From the NCBI RefSeq assembly GCF_963259705.1, contig NC_081842.1:92432433-92496432 (forward strand): a stretch of 64,000 nt of DNA. The letters run 5' to 3'. Under the pieces are notes generated by a model. It did not search any database and had not been told where the DNA came from. It saw only the letters and a list, made by a program, of their open reading frames with translations. The DNA is from Myotis daubentonii. Taxonomy: Eukaryota; Chordata; Mammalia; Chiroptera; Vespertilionidae. Below are positions 11,708-24,032 of the stretch, in pieces (within the stretch, counting starts at the first letter, position 1; each line of letters begins with the position of its first letter). Both the position numbers and the translations under genes were made by a program.

Positions 11708-11976
11708 TTTTTTGCCTTTTTTTTTTTTTAATCCTCACCTGAGGATATTTGGATATTTTTTCATTGACTTTTAGAGAGAGTGGGAGAGAGGGAAAGACAG
11801 AGAGAAATATCTACGTGAGAGAACACATTGATTGGTTGCCTCCTACATGGACCGGACCAGGGCACGGGCCAGGGAGGAGCTTGCAACGGAGGTAAGTGCC
11901 CTTGACCGGAATGGAACCTGGGACCCTTCAGTCTGCTGGCCAATGCTCTATCCACTGAGCCAAAACCGCAAGGGGC
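11708..11976 (-). mobile_element. Ves SINE, antisense, inside the L1 3' UTR
   Basis: The T-rich tail comes first (11711-11729), then the GA-rich complement of the CT section. The head ends with tgctctatccactgagccaa and the cgcaaggggc remnant. The L1 3' UTR continues on both sides, so this insertion is younger than the L1. Confidence 0.9.
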
Positions 11977-12071
11977 AGATTTGTTTTCTTAAAATGTGAT
12001 CATTTAAGGTCTATTCTCCTAGCAACTTTCCAATATGCAATATAGTATTAAGTATAGTTGTTATGCTTTTT

Positions 12072-12072
12072 C

Positions 12073-12104
<32 letters not shown>

Positions 12105-12106
12105 AA
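12072..12106. repeat. (TTTTC)n / T-rich simple repeat
   Basis: Runs of TTTC/TTTTC merging into a T tract in the L1 3' UTR area. Confidence 0.8.
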
Positions 12107-13524
12107 TTCCCATACCGTATTTATTCCCATGACTGGAAGTTGGTACCTTTTGACATATTTGATCTACTTTGCCCATCTCCCCTCCCCCAGTCTCTGGAAC
12201 CCACCAGTTTATTCTTTGTATCTTCTGTGAGCTTGTTTGTTAGTTTTGTTTTTTAGATTACATATATTAATGAGAGAGATCATAAGTTATTTTTCTTTTT
12301 CTTTCTGACCTATTTCATTCATCATAATGCCCTCAAGATCCATCCATATTTTTACTACTGGCAAGATTTCCTTTCTTTTTATGGCAGAATAATATTCCAT
12401 TGAAAATATGCTACATTTTCTTTATTAATTCATCCATCAGTGGACATATAGTTTGGTTTATATCTTGGCTATTGTAGTAAAGCTACCGCAAACAAAAGGA
12501 TGTATATATCTTTATAAGTAAGTGTTTTGTTTTGTATTTTGTTTTTGTTTTTTTCAGATAAAACCCAGAAGTAGAATTGCTAGACCATATGATAGTTCTA
12601 TTTGTAAATTTTTGAGAAATACCCATACTATTTTCAGTAGTCAGTGAACCAATTTATGTTCTCACAATAAGAGTTCCCTTTTCTCCACAGCCTCATTAAC
12701 ACTTACTCTTTGTTGTCATTTTTTTATAATAGTCCCTCTGACAGGTGTGACACGATATCTCACTGTGGTTTTAATTCACATTTACCTTTTGATTAGGAAT
12801 GCCAAACACCTTTTCATGAACCTGTTAGCCATCTGTATGTCTACTTTGGGAAAAAAAAAATGTCTCTTCAGATCCACTGCCCATTTTTTAATTAGATTTT
12901 TTTTTTTTTTTGCCATTGAGTAGTGTGAATTCTTTATATACTTTGGATATTAAATATATAAATATTTTTTATATTTTCAGATATTTCTCTCATTTAGTAG
13001 ACTGAGTATTTTGCTGATGGTTTCTTTGCTGTGCAAAAGCTTTATAGTCTGATGTAGTCCCACTTGTTTATTTTTTATTTTGTTATCTTTGCTTCTGGTG
13101 TCAGCTGAAAAAATTAATTGCCAAGACTGATGTCAAGGAACTTACCACTTATGTTTTCTTCTTGGAGTTTTATGGTTTCAGGTCTTACATTAAAGTCTTT
13201 AATCTATTTTGAGTTAATTTTTTTTTAATCTTGTCTAAGCTAGTGATACAGTTTTATTCTTTTCCATGTGACTGTTCAGTTTCCTAGCACCATTTACTGA
13301 AGAGACTATCTTTCCCCCATTGTATATTTTGGCTCCTTTGTAATAAATTAATTCACCACATATGAGTGGTTTATTTTGAGGCACTCTATTTTGTTCCAAC
13401 AATCTATGTGACTGTTTTTATGTCAATGCCAAGTTTGATAAAAGAGAATGTGATGCCTCTAACTTTGTAATTCTTTCTCAAGATTGCTTTGGCTACTTGG
13501 TTTTGTATTTGTGTATATATGGTT

Positions 13525-14218
13525 TCATACAAATTTTAGATAGTTTGTTCTATTTCCTTTTTGTGTGTCTTCTTCAATATTTTTCATCAATGTGTCAGTG
13601 TACAGGTCTTTCATATTCTTGGTTAAATGTATCCCTAGGTATTTTATTCTATTCCATGCAATTGTAAATGTTAATTTCTCCTTTTCATTGTTCATCATCA
13701 GTATATTAAAACTTGATGGATTTCTGTATATTGATTTTGTATCTGCCACTTTATTAAATTTATTTACAAGTTCTAAGGATTTTTTGGTGGAATTGTTAGG
13801 GTTTTCCATATACACTTTCATGCCATCTGGAAATAGTGACAGTTTTATTTTTTTATTTTACTGTTTTGGTGTTGTTTTTTTCTTTTTGCCTTTTTGTTCT
13901 AGCTAAATATTCAAATACTACCTTGAATAAAGTACTGAGAGTGGCCATCTTTGTCTTGTTCCTCATTTTAGAGAAAAAAGTTCATATTTTCAACATTAAG
14001 TATGTTGCTATCTGTGTGGGCTTTTTATATATGGCCTTTATTATGTTGAGAGAAATTCCTTTTACACCAATTAGGTTGACAATTTTTATTGTTTTTACCA
14101 TAAATGGATGTTGGGTTTTGTTAAATGATTTTTCTGCATCTATTGACATGATCATAATGATTTTTATCATTTTTTTGTTAATTTTATATATCACATGGAT
14201 TTGTGGATATTTAACCAT
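13525..14218 (-). pseudogene. L1 ORF2 reverse-transcriptase remnants
   Basis: Two antisense open pieces (13525-13821 and 13982-14218) align in order with the reverse-transcriptase domain of L1 ORF2p. The first in translation order carries SIDAEKSFNKTQHPFM; the next has ENPNNSTKKSLELVNKFNKVA and WNRIKYLGIHLTK. Between them the catalytic-core region with the YADD/FADD box is missing, and frames are broken on both sides. ORF2p would supply endonuclease and reverse transcriptase for L1; this copy is dead. Confidence 0.8.
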
Positions 14219-14600
14219 TTTTGTATTTCTGGAATAAACCCATTTGGTCTTGCTGTGACCCTTTTTAATGTATTGTTAAATTTGCTGCTGATGAAAATTG
14301 TTGATGATTTTTGCATCTGTGTTTATCAGGGTTATTGGCCTATAATTTAATTTTTTTGTGGCATTCTTTTCTGGTTTTGGTTACAGATTAACACTGGCCT
14401 CATAAAATGAGTTTGGAAGTATTTCCTCCTCTTCTAATTTTTGGAAGAGTTTGAGAAAGATTAGTATTAATTGTCCTTTGAATGTTTTATATAATTTACC
14501 AGTGAAGCCATCTGTTTCTGGATTTTTGTTTGTTGAGAGGTTTTTAATTATTGATTCAGTCTTCTTACCAGCATGCAGTCTATTCAGATTTTCTATTTAT

Positions 14601-14798
14601 TCAGAATTCAGTATTGGAAGGCTGTATGTCTAGGAATTTATTCTTTTCTTCTATTTTGTCCAATTTATTGACATGTAATTGTTGATAGTTATCTCTTATG
14701 ATTCTTTGTGTTCCTGTGGTAACAGTTTCAGTTTTCTCTTTTACATCTAATTTGGTGAGTCCAGCTAAAGATTTACCAGTTTGGTTTATATTTTCCAA
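14601..14798 (-). pseudogene. L1 ORF2 segment upstream of the RT domain
   Basis: A 65-codon antisense open piece with KSLAGLTKLDVKEKTETVTT and QRIIRDNYQQLHVNKLDKIE. It matches the region between endonuclease and reverse transcriptase of L1 ORF2p. It ends by frameshift. Confidence 0.75.
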
Positions 14799-16434
14799 AA
14801 ACCAGTTCTTGATTTTATTATCTTTTCTGTCTTTTTAGTCTCTATGTCATTAATTTCCCCAGCACTTTGACTATATTTTGCCTCTTCTTCAGGCCTTCAA
14901 AATCTCTCCTAGGAAAATCTTTTGATATTCTATGAGGTTCCCTTGTATGTAATAAGTTGATTTTCTTTTCCAGCATTTAATATTCTTTTATTTTCTTTAA
15001 CTTTTGACATCTTAATTACAATGTGTTTTGTTGTGGGATGCTTTGGGTTACTCTTTTAAAAAACATTCTGTTTCCTGTGTGTGCATGCCTGTTTCTTTCC
15101 TCAGATTAAGACAGTTTTTAACCATTATTTATTCAAATAAGTTTTTTGTATCCCCTTTCTCATTCTGAAATCTCTATAATACAAATGTTAGTCTATGTGA
15201 TGTTGTCTGCTAAGTCTCTTAAGATATCTTTACTTTTTTTTTTTTTTTGCTACTCTGATTGGATGGGTTCCTCTGTCCTGTCTTGAGGGTCACTATTTTT
15301 TTTTCTTTTCATTTGCTTCATTTAGTCAGATGTTGGACCCTTTTTACATGTTTTTCAGTTTAGTTATTGTATTTTGTGTCTCTATCACTTTTGTTTGGAA
15401 CTATTTTTTTTTTTTTATATTTCCTATCTCTTTACTGATTTTCTTTCTGTGTTCATTCTATTTCCAACAGTGGGAATTCTCAGACAATTACTTTAAACTC
15501 TTTATAAGGTAAATTACTTGTCTTTGTTTCATCAAGATCTTTTTCTTAATGTTTTATTTTGTTCATTTATTTGGAATACATTTCTTTGTTTCTTCAATTT
15601 ACTTAAATCTGTGTTGGTTTTTATGAATTAGATGAAGCAGCTGTCTTTCCATGAAGGGTTGGTCTTATGTAGGAGATGAAGCTTATCATTCAACCCTCCT
15701 CTAGTCCTTAGATGTCTTTCAAACCCCGGTGATTGTCCAGGCAGCCTATGTTATTTTTATTAGCTTCTTGTAGTTGAGGGTGTGCCAAGACCAGTCATTG
15801 TTCCAAAGTGGAGTATCAGTCAGCACCTAAATACAGGCTGATTGTAAAGCAGACAATCAGCAGCTTCTAAAGTATGCAAATGTTTTTAAAACTAGGAAAT
15901 TAGTCTCTTTCACATGTCTGCATGTTTTCACAAAGGGCTGCTGCTGCACTAGACAATGGGGTGAGTTAAATCTTTTTGCAGGCCCTTTAGGAGCCATTCC
16001 TCAGGTCACCACAGCCTCAAGGGCCTTGTGGGTGCAAGCCTTACTGGTCTTCAAAGACAGATATTTTGGAGGCTTATCTCTCAGGTGTTGTTCTTAATAC
16101 TTGTTGGTTTAATGTGGATAAACCCTTCAATCCTTAGGGAGAAGCTCTTGGTTTTGAGTTTTTACCTGATTGTGGGTCACCATAAGCAGGATAGGATTTA
16201 TGATGAAATTGTATGTCAGCCTTTTCTACCTGGTTCAATGTGGTTTCTCTCCCATTTTCCTGATGTAAAGGGGTCACCTTGTCAGTTTTCAGTTCTTTAT
16301 CAGAAAATAGTGTTCCATATATAGCTATAGATTTGGTGTGTCCATGGAAGAGGTGAGTTAAGGATCTAAGTTGTCATGAATGAAACTATAAATAAATTTC
16401 TTTAATGGATAATATTAAATGCTGATACTTTTCC

Positions 16435-16576
16435 TGTGTCTGACAGTTGTATGGGCACTACTTAGTAAGTTACTAACTGCTTTTCTCTTGCTGCTTTTAA
16501 GAGTCTCTCTCTGTCTTTAACCCTTGGAAGTTTAATTATGATGTGTCTTGATGTGGAGCTCTTTGAGATAATCTAT
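16435..16576 (-). mobile_element. HAL1 ORF1 fragment, antisense
   Basis: The reverse complement of this short segment matches the HAL1 ORF1 block at about 58100-58210 (aattaaaattccaagggtta and the following agcagcaagagaaaaacag). It is cut off on its right by the Helitron at 16577; no continuation is recognised beyond that Helitron. Confidence 0.7.
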
Positions 16577-17046
16577 TCTCTAATAATAAAAGCATAATAT
16601 GCTAATTAGACTGGACAGCCAAATGACTTTCCAGACATCATTCCGGATGTCCTTCTAGACAAAGCTGCGATGGCAGGAGCCAAGGCAGAGGCAGGGGCGA
16701 TCAGGCAGGCAGGCAGGTGAGTGGATAGGGGCGATCAGGCAGTCAGGCAGTGTGGTTAGGGCATCAGGCAGGGCAGGCAGAAGGATTAGGGGCAATCAGG
16801 CATGCAGGCAGAGGTGGTTAGGGACAATCAGCCAGGCAGGCAGAGGGGTTAGGGGTGATAAGGCAAGCAGGCAGATGAGCGATTAGGAGCCAGCAGTCCT
16901 GGATTGTGAGAGGGACATCCGACTGCCAGTTTAGGCCTGATCCCAGGAATCGGGCCTAAACTGGCAGTCGCACATCCCCCAAGGGGTCCCGGATTGCAAG
17001 AGAGTGCAGGTCCAGCTACCACAAATGTTGTGTACCGGGCCTCTAG
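16577..17046 (+). mobile_element. HeliBat-type Helitron
   Basis: 5' end TCTCTAATAATAAAAG followed by cataatatgctaattagact; 3' end ccgggcctctag with the host T after it. The middle holds ggcaggcaggcagaggggtt-like GC-rich direct repeats (period about 40). A long subterminal inverted repeat lies at 16915-16977. No replicase or helicase frame, so it is non-autonomous. Confidence 0.9.
16915..16977. repeat. Long inverted repeat inside the Helitron
   Basis: The left arm gactgccagtttaggcctga and the right arm tcgggcctaaactggcagtc are nearly perfect complements around a short loop, giving a stem of about 25-28 bp with flanking pairs. Eroded versions of the same hairpin occur in the Helitrons at 48166 and 59003. 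Confidence 0.85.
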
Positions 17047-17047
17047 T

Positions 17048-18274
17048 GTTTTATAAAACAAAATTTATTTTAAAGTGCAAATTCATATATTTATATTAGT
17101 AAATGAAGGCATTTATTATAAAGCATGTACACATTTAATTACCAAAAGCCCAAATGTATAATCCAGATCCCAAATGCATGTATTGAAATATATAATAAAT
17201 TCAAAGCTTATTTGGCTGTTAAGTTACATATTCTCTGAAATTTTCAACAAAATTCCTCAGAAAATAGAAAGTGATCAAACAAAATAAAAATAGGAACTGT
17301 TTCTTAAATATTTCAGTATGGTATGCATGCCCAAATACACAAGCGACACATGATTTTTAATCAGAAATGATAGGTAAAAGTTGGCATTGCCAGGAGCAAA
17401 ATCCATTTGAAAGCTATAGTCATGCTGTGTGAAAGAAAAGAAAGCCAAATTTAGATATGAAGCTGTTAGCAAAACCTTATCTTTCACTAGGGCACTTCAA
17501 CTCTGCTATTTTTGACTTAATTTATTGACAAAATAAATAAATTAGTAATTTATAATAAGTTTCAAATAATTTTTTGGAATAAAATATAAATGTAATGGTT
17601 CAAAAGACAACAAATAAACCTCTGAAGTTTTTACAATATATAGGACTCAATATACCTTGACCATTTGCAAAGAGACAGAGTTAAAAAGAGTGGGTCCTGG
17701 GGAGGGGGAGATGTAGATAAGAGTTTAATAGAGAGAGGAAAGAAAAAGAGAGGAAGAGAGGGAGAAAGAACATTTGATAAACACTAATTATATTTCTGAA
17801 CATTGGGTTTGAAAAGATAAATTATGTTAGTAAAGAGATGATTAAAAATTGTCTGCTTCTTCCACCACAATCCTCCTTTATCATCTTGCGAACTATAAAA
17901 AGTAACTTAACATTATATTAGATTAGAATTAAGATGCTTTTATTGACAGATGCAATGGAAAACAAATAACTAAATAAAAATCAATAAACTGTAAAAACAA
18001 AGTTGGTGAAAACTAGACTTATTTGAGGATGTAAAAGTAATTTTTAATGAGGCAGAATTATTGAAAATACCAACTGCTCATTGAAAGTTGTAACTGTGAT
18101 ATAGAAAGTGACTTCTAACCTAAATTTATACTTGCAATTATAAATTCATAGCCTCATAATCAAACACAAATCTATAGCTTATAGTCATTCATCATGTATG
18201 CAATATAAATTATTTTGTTTTTACTGCTATTACAAAGTTTATATTATAGATCAGAAGATCTCAAAGGTCAAAGT
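17048..18274. other. AT-rich stretch, no recognised gene
   Basis: Nothing recognised except a purine-rich run (gagagaggaaagaaaaagag, near 17732). The 70-codon minus-strand frame at 17275-17487 shows no family resemblance. Confidence 0.45.
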
Positions 18275-18925
18275 TAAAATCCTTTTACCCTTTGAAGCAT
18301 TACAGAGGAATCTGGATAGTATTATGCTAAATGAAAAAAGCCAGTCTGAGAAAGGCAATTATCACATGATCTCACATATAGGTGGAATCTAATGAACAAA
18401 ATAAACTGACAACAAAATAGATCCAGAGACATGGAAGCACAGACAGACTGATGGATATCAGAGGAAAGAGAAGAGAGGAGGGCTGGAAGATTAACCAAAG
18501 AAATTATATGCATACTAGAGGCCTGGTGAATGCACTGGAGGTTGGGGAGGATTCCTCAGCCCGGCTTGTGTCCTCTTGCAGTCTGGGATCCCTCAGGGGA
18601 TGTCTGCCTGCCGGCTTAGGCCCACTCCCCACTTCTGGCTGAGCCCCCTGTGGGAGCACACTGACCACCAGGGGGCAGCTCCTGCCTTGAGCGTCTGCCC
18701 TCTGGTGTCAGTGGGCATCATAGCAACCCGTGATTCTGCCATTCAGTTGATTTACATATTGGCCTTTTATTATATAGGGTAAACATTACTGATGGACACA
18801 GAAAATAGTGCAGTAGGCCTGGGTGGAGGTTTCGGGGGGAGCGACTGAGCAGAGTGGAAGGGGTTAATCAGGGAAAAAGGGGGACATCTGTAATAGTACT
18901 TTCAACAATTAAGGAACATTTAAAA
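18275..18925 (+). mobile_element. L1 3' end, split by a Helitron
   Basis: The segment from ctaaatgaaaaaagccagtc to accaaagaaattatatgcat, and on the other side tgatggacacagaaaatagt to ctgtaatagtactttcaaca, together form the young L1 3' UTR also seen at 27956-29705. A Helitron at 18515-18780 separates the halves. Confidence 0.8.
18515..18780 (-). mobile_element. HeliBat-type Helitron in an L1 3' UTR
   Basis: Antisense: begins ctagaggcctggtgaatgca (complement of the 3' end) and ends ggccttttattatatagg (complement of the 5' end). It carries the CTCF-like block gaccaccagggggcag at 18663-18678, with a mirrored ctggtgtcagtg near 18702-18713. It belongs to the same subfamily, in the same orientation and target position, as the one at 58717. 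Confidence 0.9.
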
Positions 18926-19646
18926 AACCTTTTAAATGTTCATGTAATACCTAATATTATAAATAATCAGATTTATCAATGCCTTAACATCCCAATAAAT
19001 TATTATAGAAAATAACAGAAAACTGTATGGATCAAAATTAAGTATTAAGAACTCTTGAGGACATATATTTCTATAGAAAACAGAATAATTTAACTTAATA
19101 AAATGGAGGGATGAGTAGAGGTGGATGAGGTCTATAGTGTAAGCTTATTCTCAACTTTTGTAGAGAGACTCAATTGATGATGTCTATAACTAAAACACAT
19201 AATAGTGGATGATATATTTTAGGAGTCTTCATATAACTTTCAAAGATACCTTACCAGAAGTAGTTGAAAATATTTTCCTACATGGTGGATCTAAGGATAT
19301 GGAGGAGTGGATGTGAAGTTTGTTGTATTTCACTAAAAGAATTTTAATACTATTTAGTTTTAGCAACTAATTCATTTCTTTGTTGAAAAACTATAACCTA
19401 AAAAATAAACAATTAAACAAGCAGAGCACTAAAGCACAGAGGACATTTCTGGGAGATATAGAAAAAAATATATACTTTATGTACCTATGAACTAAAATCT
19501 AATGAAACTTTAGGTAGGAAACTTTAAATTAGCTAATTAAAATATATGAGTAGATATTATATTTTGAGAATAGTACACAGCACTAATGACGGGAATATGA
19601 AGTTTGCCAGAGAAAATAGAATATAGGTATGGGGAACAGTACATTT
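18926..19646. other. AT-rich stretch, nothing recognised
   Basis: No repeat or exon that I can name. Confidence 0.5.
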
Positions 19647-19659
19647 AAAGGCTGTTGTA

Positions 19660-19923
19660 CCCTAGCCAGTTTGGCTCAGAGGATAGAGCATGGCTGGGGA
19701 CTGAATGGTGCTGGATTTAATTCCGTCAAAGTCATGTACTTCGGTTGCAGGTTCCCCCACCTTGGTTGGGGTTCATGTAGTAGGCAATAAATCAATGTGT
19801 ATGGATGTTTTTCTCTCCCTCTCCCATCCCACTTATTCTAAAAATCAATGGAAAAATATCCGTGGGTGAGGATTTACAACAAAAACAACCAAAATAAATA
19901 AACAAACAAACAAACAAACACAT
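19660..19923 (+). mobile_element. Ves SINE with perfect 13-bp target-site duplication
   Basis: Head ccctagccagtttggctcag, CT-rich middle and A-rich tail with CAAA repeats. AAAGGCTGTTGTA flanks it exactly at 19647-19659 and 19924-19936. Confidence 0.93.
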
Positions 19924-20008
19924 AAAGGCTGTTGTAAGCTGTGAGATATCATAATGTATGAAGTAACTTTTGGGGTTATTAATTTGGGTGGAGTAAGAAG
20001 TTAGTTAA

Positions 20009-21773
20009 GACTGGCTGGTGCCTGGCACCTGGGAGCAGGCCCCCAGGGCAAAAAAGGGATCAGCGTTCTTCTGACTGAAGCCCTGGTTCATCATTGATGG
20101 AGATGGAGCCAGAGAAAGTCAACGTGCAGAGGGGGCCGAGCACAGATGCGATTCCTCCCACTGCGGTGCTGCCAGGGGATGAGGATGCCACTCTGGGCCA
20201 CCCAACCGGGTCACGCCCAGTCCCGCAGCCTGCCTGCCACGCCGCCCTGGCGAGCACCAAGGAGGTCAGGGGGATGCGCTCTCTGTGCGCCGTGGCCAGT
20301 GACCACTTTCGGACCCAAGGCCTGTGTGCTGCAGAACCCCCAGACCATTGTGCACATCCAGGACCTGCCAGCCAGCGGCTGACGTGGAGCAAGTCCCCAA
20401 AGAGCGTCCTCGCCATCAAGAAGACCCAGGAGGCCAGCATGCTGCAGCCTTCAAGGCCCTCTGCGTGTACCTGATGGAGGAGAACCACTCCATCGTGTAT
20501 GTGGAGAAGGTTCTAGAAGACCCTGCCATCGTGGGAGACAACAGTTTTGGCCGGTGAATAAGTTCTGCCCCTTCAGAGAAGACTATGACGACCTTTCCGA
20601 CCAGACCGATTTCATCATCTGCCTGGGGGCACTGACCCTGCCCTGTGCCTGCCTCCTCTGGCAGCTGAGTGCCCACGCCCAGCGCAGCGTGCCTCAGGTC
20701 ATGGCGTTGTACCTGGGCTCCCCAGGCTTCCTGACCCCCTTCCACTTCCAGAACTTTCCAACCCAAGTTACTCAGGCGATACAGGGAAATGCAGCTATTG
20801 TTCTTCGGAGCTGGCTGAAGGTCGAGGTCGTGAAGGAGCTCAGAGGGAAGAAGACTGCCATGACTAATGGGGTCAGTGAGAATGGGGTCCCGGCCTCTGA
20901 CTGGGACACGGAGGCCAGGAAGCAGGTCACACGGTCACATGTTCAAGCAGGTCCTGAACAAAGTGGTGATTGACAGAGGCCCCTCCTCTTACCTGTCCAA
21001 CGTGGACGTCTACCTGGACGGACACTTCATCACCACAGTGCAGGGTGATGGCATGATCGTCTCCATCCCCCGACCGGCAGCATACAAGGTGGCATCGCGG
21101 CTCTCCATGATCCAACCCATGTCGGCCATCATGATCATGCGCATCTGTCCCCACTCACTGCCATTCCGGCCCATCCTGGTCCCTTCAGGAGTAGAGCTCA
21201 AGATCGCGTTGTCACCGGAACATCGTGTGGGTGTCCTGCAATGGACGAAAGAGGCAGGAGATCCGCCATGGAGACAGCATCAGCAGCACCACCTACTGCT
21301 ACCCGCTACCCTCCATCTGCGTGTGAGCCCCTGTGAGTGACTGGACGGAGACCCTGGCCCAGAGTCTGCACTGGAACGTGCACAAGCAGCAGGCTCACTT
21401 GGCGGATCAGGAGGGGGAGGAGGGCTACCTGCCTGCTGCGCCCTGTGGCCCAAGGTCACATGCCCTGTAGGTATCAGGTGTGACATCACTTCTGTCTGTA
21501 GCCAGAGGAGCCCCAGAGTCTGCCTTTGTCAACCAGATCAACCGTTTTTAACATTTTAAATCTGACCTTATTTTGCATTTCTGAAGATGCCAAGTAAGCA
21601 ACAGTCAGGGCCAGTCCCTGGGCAGGGAAGCCCAACTGCATGGGCTCTTCGTGCTCCTTGTCAGGAAACTTCCACAGATCAGTCTATCACATTGAGAGGC
21701 ATCAGAATGGGTGGATCTATCCTTTGGTGTTGAAATGAAGTCTCACAGCTGAGTCCTCCTTTGGGGGAAAAAA
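20009..21773 (+). pseudogene. NADK: Processed pseudogene of NAD kinase
   Basis: An intronless, multiply frameshifted copy of the cytosolic NAD kinase mRNA; the parent enzyme phosphorylates NAD+ to NADP+ using ATP. The likely original start is the ATG near 20097 (MEMEPEKVNVQ). Recognisable blocks follow in order, in different frames: VTTFGPKACVLQNPQTIVHIQ, PASQRLTWSKSPKSVL, YLMEENHSIVYVEKVLEDPA, CPFREDYDDLSDQTDFIICLG, GSPGFLTPFHFQNF, GNAAIVLRSWLKVEVVKELR, VVIDRGPSSYLSNVDVYLDG, TTVQGDGMIVS and ICPHSLPFRPILVPSGVELK. At least five frame changes are needed. The GGDGT substrate-binding signature is destroyed by a deletion near 20626-20640, and the GSTAYAAAAGAS region is garbled. TTAGTTAA lies on both sides (20001-20008 and 21774-21781) with a short A run before the second, so it arose by retroposition. 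High GC against AT-rich flanks fits an exonic origin. It cannot encode NAD kinase. Confidence 0.92.
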
Positions 21774-21781
21774 TTAGTTAA

Positions 21782-22265
21782 ATAAGGGGAGAGAAGGTAA
21801 AGAGCAAAAATTAGATGAGGCCTGATTATTAAGACTATTTTGTGACATAATAAGAAATTTAAGCTATTTTTCTGGTAAAGAATAATCATCTGATGTATTT
21901 AACTTGAAGGAATATGTGATCAGATTTAAATTATAAAATATAACTGTCAGTGCTGCATGTCAATGAAATTAATACAATCAGTGTTGCTGGCTGTGCAATA
22001 TGGCATACTGTTTACAACAAACTTTTTGGTTGTTTTTAATAAGTAGAAAGAATAGACTCTAAATAAGTATAAAAAGTATCATATAGTAAATACATAAACC
22101 AGTACCATAGTCATTTGTAGTCATTATAGAGTATTATGTTCTGTACATAATTGTATGTGTTATATTATGCAATATGAAGTTATGATGGCTACAACATCAC
22201 AATGTTATAAGAATTTTTCAGCTCCATTATAATCTTATGGGACAATCAGAATATTTATTTGTTTG
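21782..22265. other. AT-rich stretch, nothing recognised
   Basis: No repeat or exon that I can name. Confidence 0.5.
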
Positions 22266-22514
22266 TTTACTTAATCCTCATCCTAGGATATTTTTTCTTT
22301 TGAATTTTAGAGAGAGTAGAAGAGAAGGAGGGAGTGGGAGGAGAGAAAGAGAGAGAGAAGCACATCAATGAGTTGCATCCTGCACATGCCCTGACTGAGC
22401 TGGGAACAAACCTACAACCCAGGTATGTATGTGCCCTGGACCAGAAATTGAACCTTCAACCCTCAGTATGTGGGACAATGCTATATATACCACTGAGCGA
22501 CACCAGCCAGGGCT
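22266..22514 (-). mobile_element. Ves SINE, antisense
   Basis: The tail side (ttaatcctcatcctaggata) comes first, then the GA-rich section, and the head complement gcgacaccagccagggct ends at 22514. No clear target duplication. Confidence 0.88.
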
Positions 22515-24032
22515 AGACAGACAAATTTTTAAAAATAAAAGCAGATTATGAAAATGTTTGATTAACTTGAGGGGTTAACATAATGATGGTAAAGTAAATA
22601 ATAATAATTTGGGACTCCCTCAGTGAAGAGATTTCCCAAATCATAAAGAATTCCTGCTAGAAAACAAAAATGCATGCTTAGGTAAATGCCTGTACTTGCT
22701 GCCTCCCATAACTACATCAAAATTACAACTAAATACAGAACAACCATCATTCAGAACCACCTGAAATCTGGTTGAATGGAAGTTCTACAACTACAGAAGT
22801 AAAGAAGAAAGAATACTGACACTAGTAGTAGGGGCCGAGGCACAGAATAGGTTGATCCAACACCCACGTGTGGTGTTTTTTTAATCAGGAGGAAAATCTC
22901 GGCTGTGGAGAACTCCAATGAGGAGCAAGGGGTCCCAGCCCCATAACAGATCCCCAGCCCAGGGTTCCAGAGTTGGGAAGAGAAGTCTCCACAATTTTGG
23001 GCTGTAAAAACCAGCGGAGATTGTGGCTGAGTGATAGGGAGACTGCTGAAGACCCAGGCAGGTCCTCTTAAGGGGCCAACAAACAAACTCACATGGCCTC
23101 ACTCCTTCTGAGTGCCAGTGCTGGAGCAGCAGCTAGGGGGGATCCAGGAACATATAGGGAAAAACTGAATTGTCAGATTTTGGAGCAAGAACTAGGGGGT
23201 AGCTTTCCCCCAGTCAGGGGTGCTCACAAGAGTCATTGTTCCTATACTGGGACCTCTGCCATTCCAGAGCTGACTGGAAACCATATCTAAGTTTCCATCA
23301 GCATGACTTACTCACACTGTTCTCTACATCCTGATGATTCCCTGAGACCCTACCCCATCCAATTTGCAGCCCCACCCAAGCTGTTTGCCGTGGATTTTCT
23401 GTATGAATGGCCTGTCCTGGCTCAGGCTTCAGACTTTCCTAAAATCTCTAAAACAAGCAGCAGCTGGCATTAGTGTGCCCAACACCTGGCACTAGCAGCA
23501 GCCTACCTTACTTGAGAACTTGGCCTCACCTTGGCACTTCCAAGTCCAGCAGAAGTAGCATTCATCTTCAGATCATTCTGTAGCTCCTGCTTTGTGGCCC
23601 CAGACAATGGCTGACTTTTCACCTCACTGTAGCCCCCAGAATCAGTGCACCTGGTGGACAGCTTCAGACCAAATGAGAATATAACTCTACACATCCACAG
23701 GTAACACACTCAAGGGCAGACTCAGTGAGCACCAAACCTCCACTGAAGCAAGTTCTGCTCCATAAGGGCGTCTCCTGCACAGTAGCTCTTCCACTGTAGT
23801 CACAGATGGTCCTCACAGCCAATTAACCTGGAAGTCAATTCCTCCCTATGATGCCAACAGCAATCAAGGCTCAACTACAAGACTGCATATGGCCCACACA
23901 GGGGCGCACCTAGAGTTCCCAGCTCAGGTGACTGGAGAAGCAGGGCACCTACTACATAAGGCCACTCCACCAAGTCCAGGAGACATAACAGCTCTACCTA
24001 ATACATAGAAACAAACACAGGGATCAGCCAAA

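Larger units (their letters stand above)
11555..16330 (-). mobile_element. Long old L1 (L1M-type), antisense, ORFs decayed
   Basis: Read from right to left, this is a nearly complete but eroded L1. About 15520-16330 resembles the 5' UTR region, about 14850-15300 the ORF1 C-terminal half, 13500-14820 ORF2 reverse-transcriptase segments, 12100-13400 the ORF2 C-terminus and start of the 3' UTR, and 11555-12100 the 3' UTR. Peptide traces include IRDNYQQLHVNKLDKIEEKN (14.6-14.8 kb), MSIDAEKSFNKTQHPFMVKT (14.1-14.2 kb) and RIKYLGIHLTK (13.6 kb), in the expected order. The segment that should hold the catalytic FADD box is deleted between the last two. A Ves SINE (11708-11976) interrupts the 3' UTR. 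Boundaries are approximate. Confidence 0.8.

Noticed and set aside
20060..20488. 142-codon minus-strand frame
   Set aside because: It is the antisense shadow of the GC-rich NADK pseudogene.
22751..23102. 113-codon minus-strand frame near 22.9 kb
   Set aside because: Antisense of the HAL1 5' UTR; the same region in copy 3 is not open.
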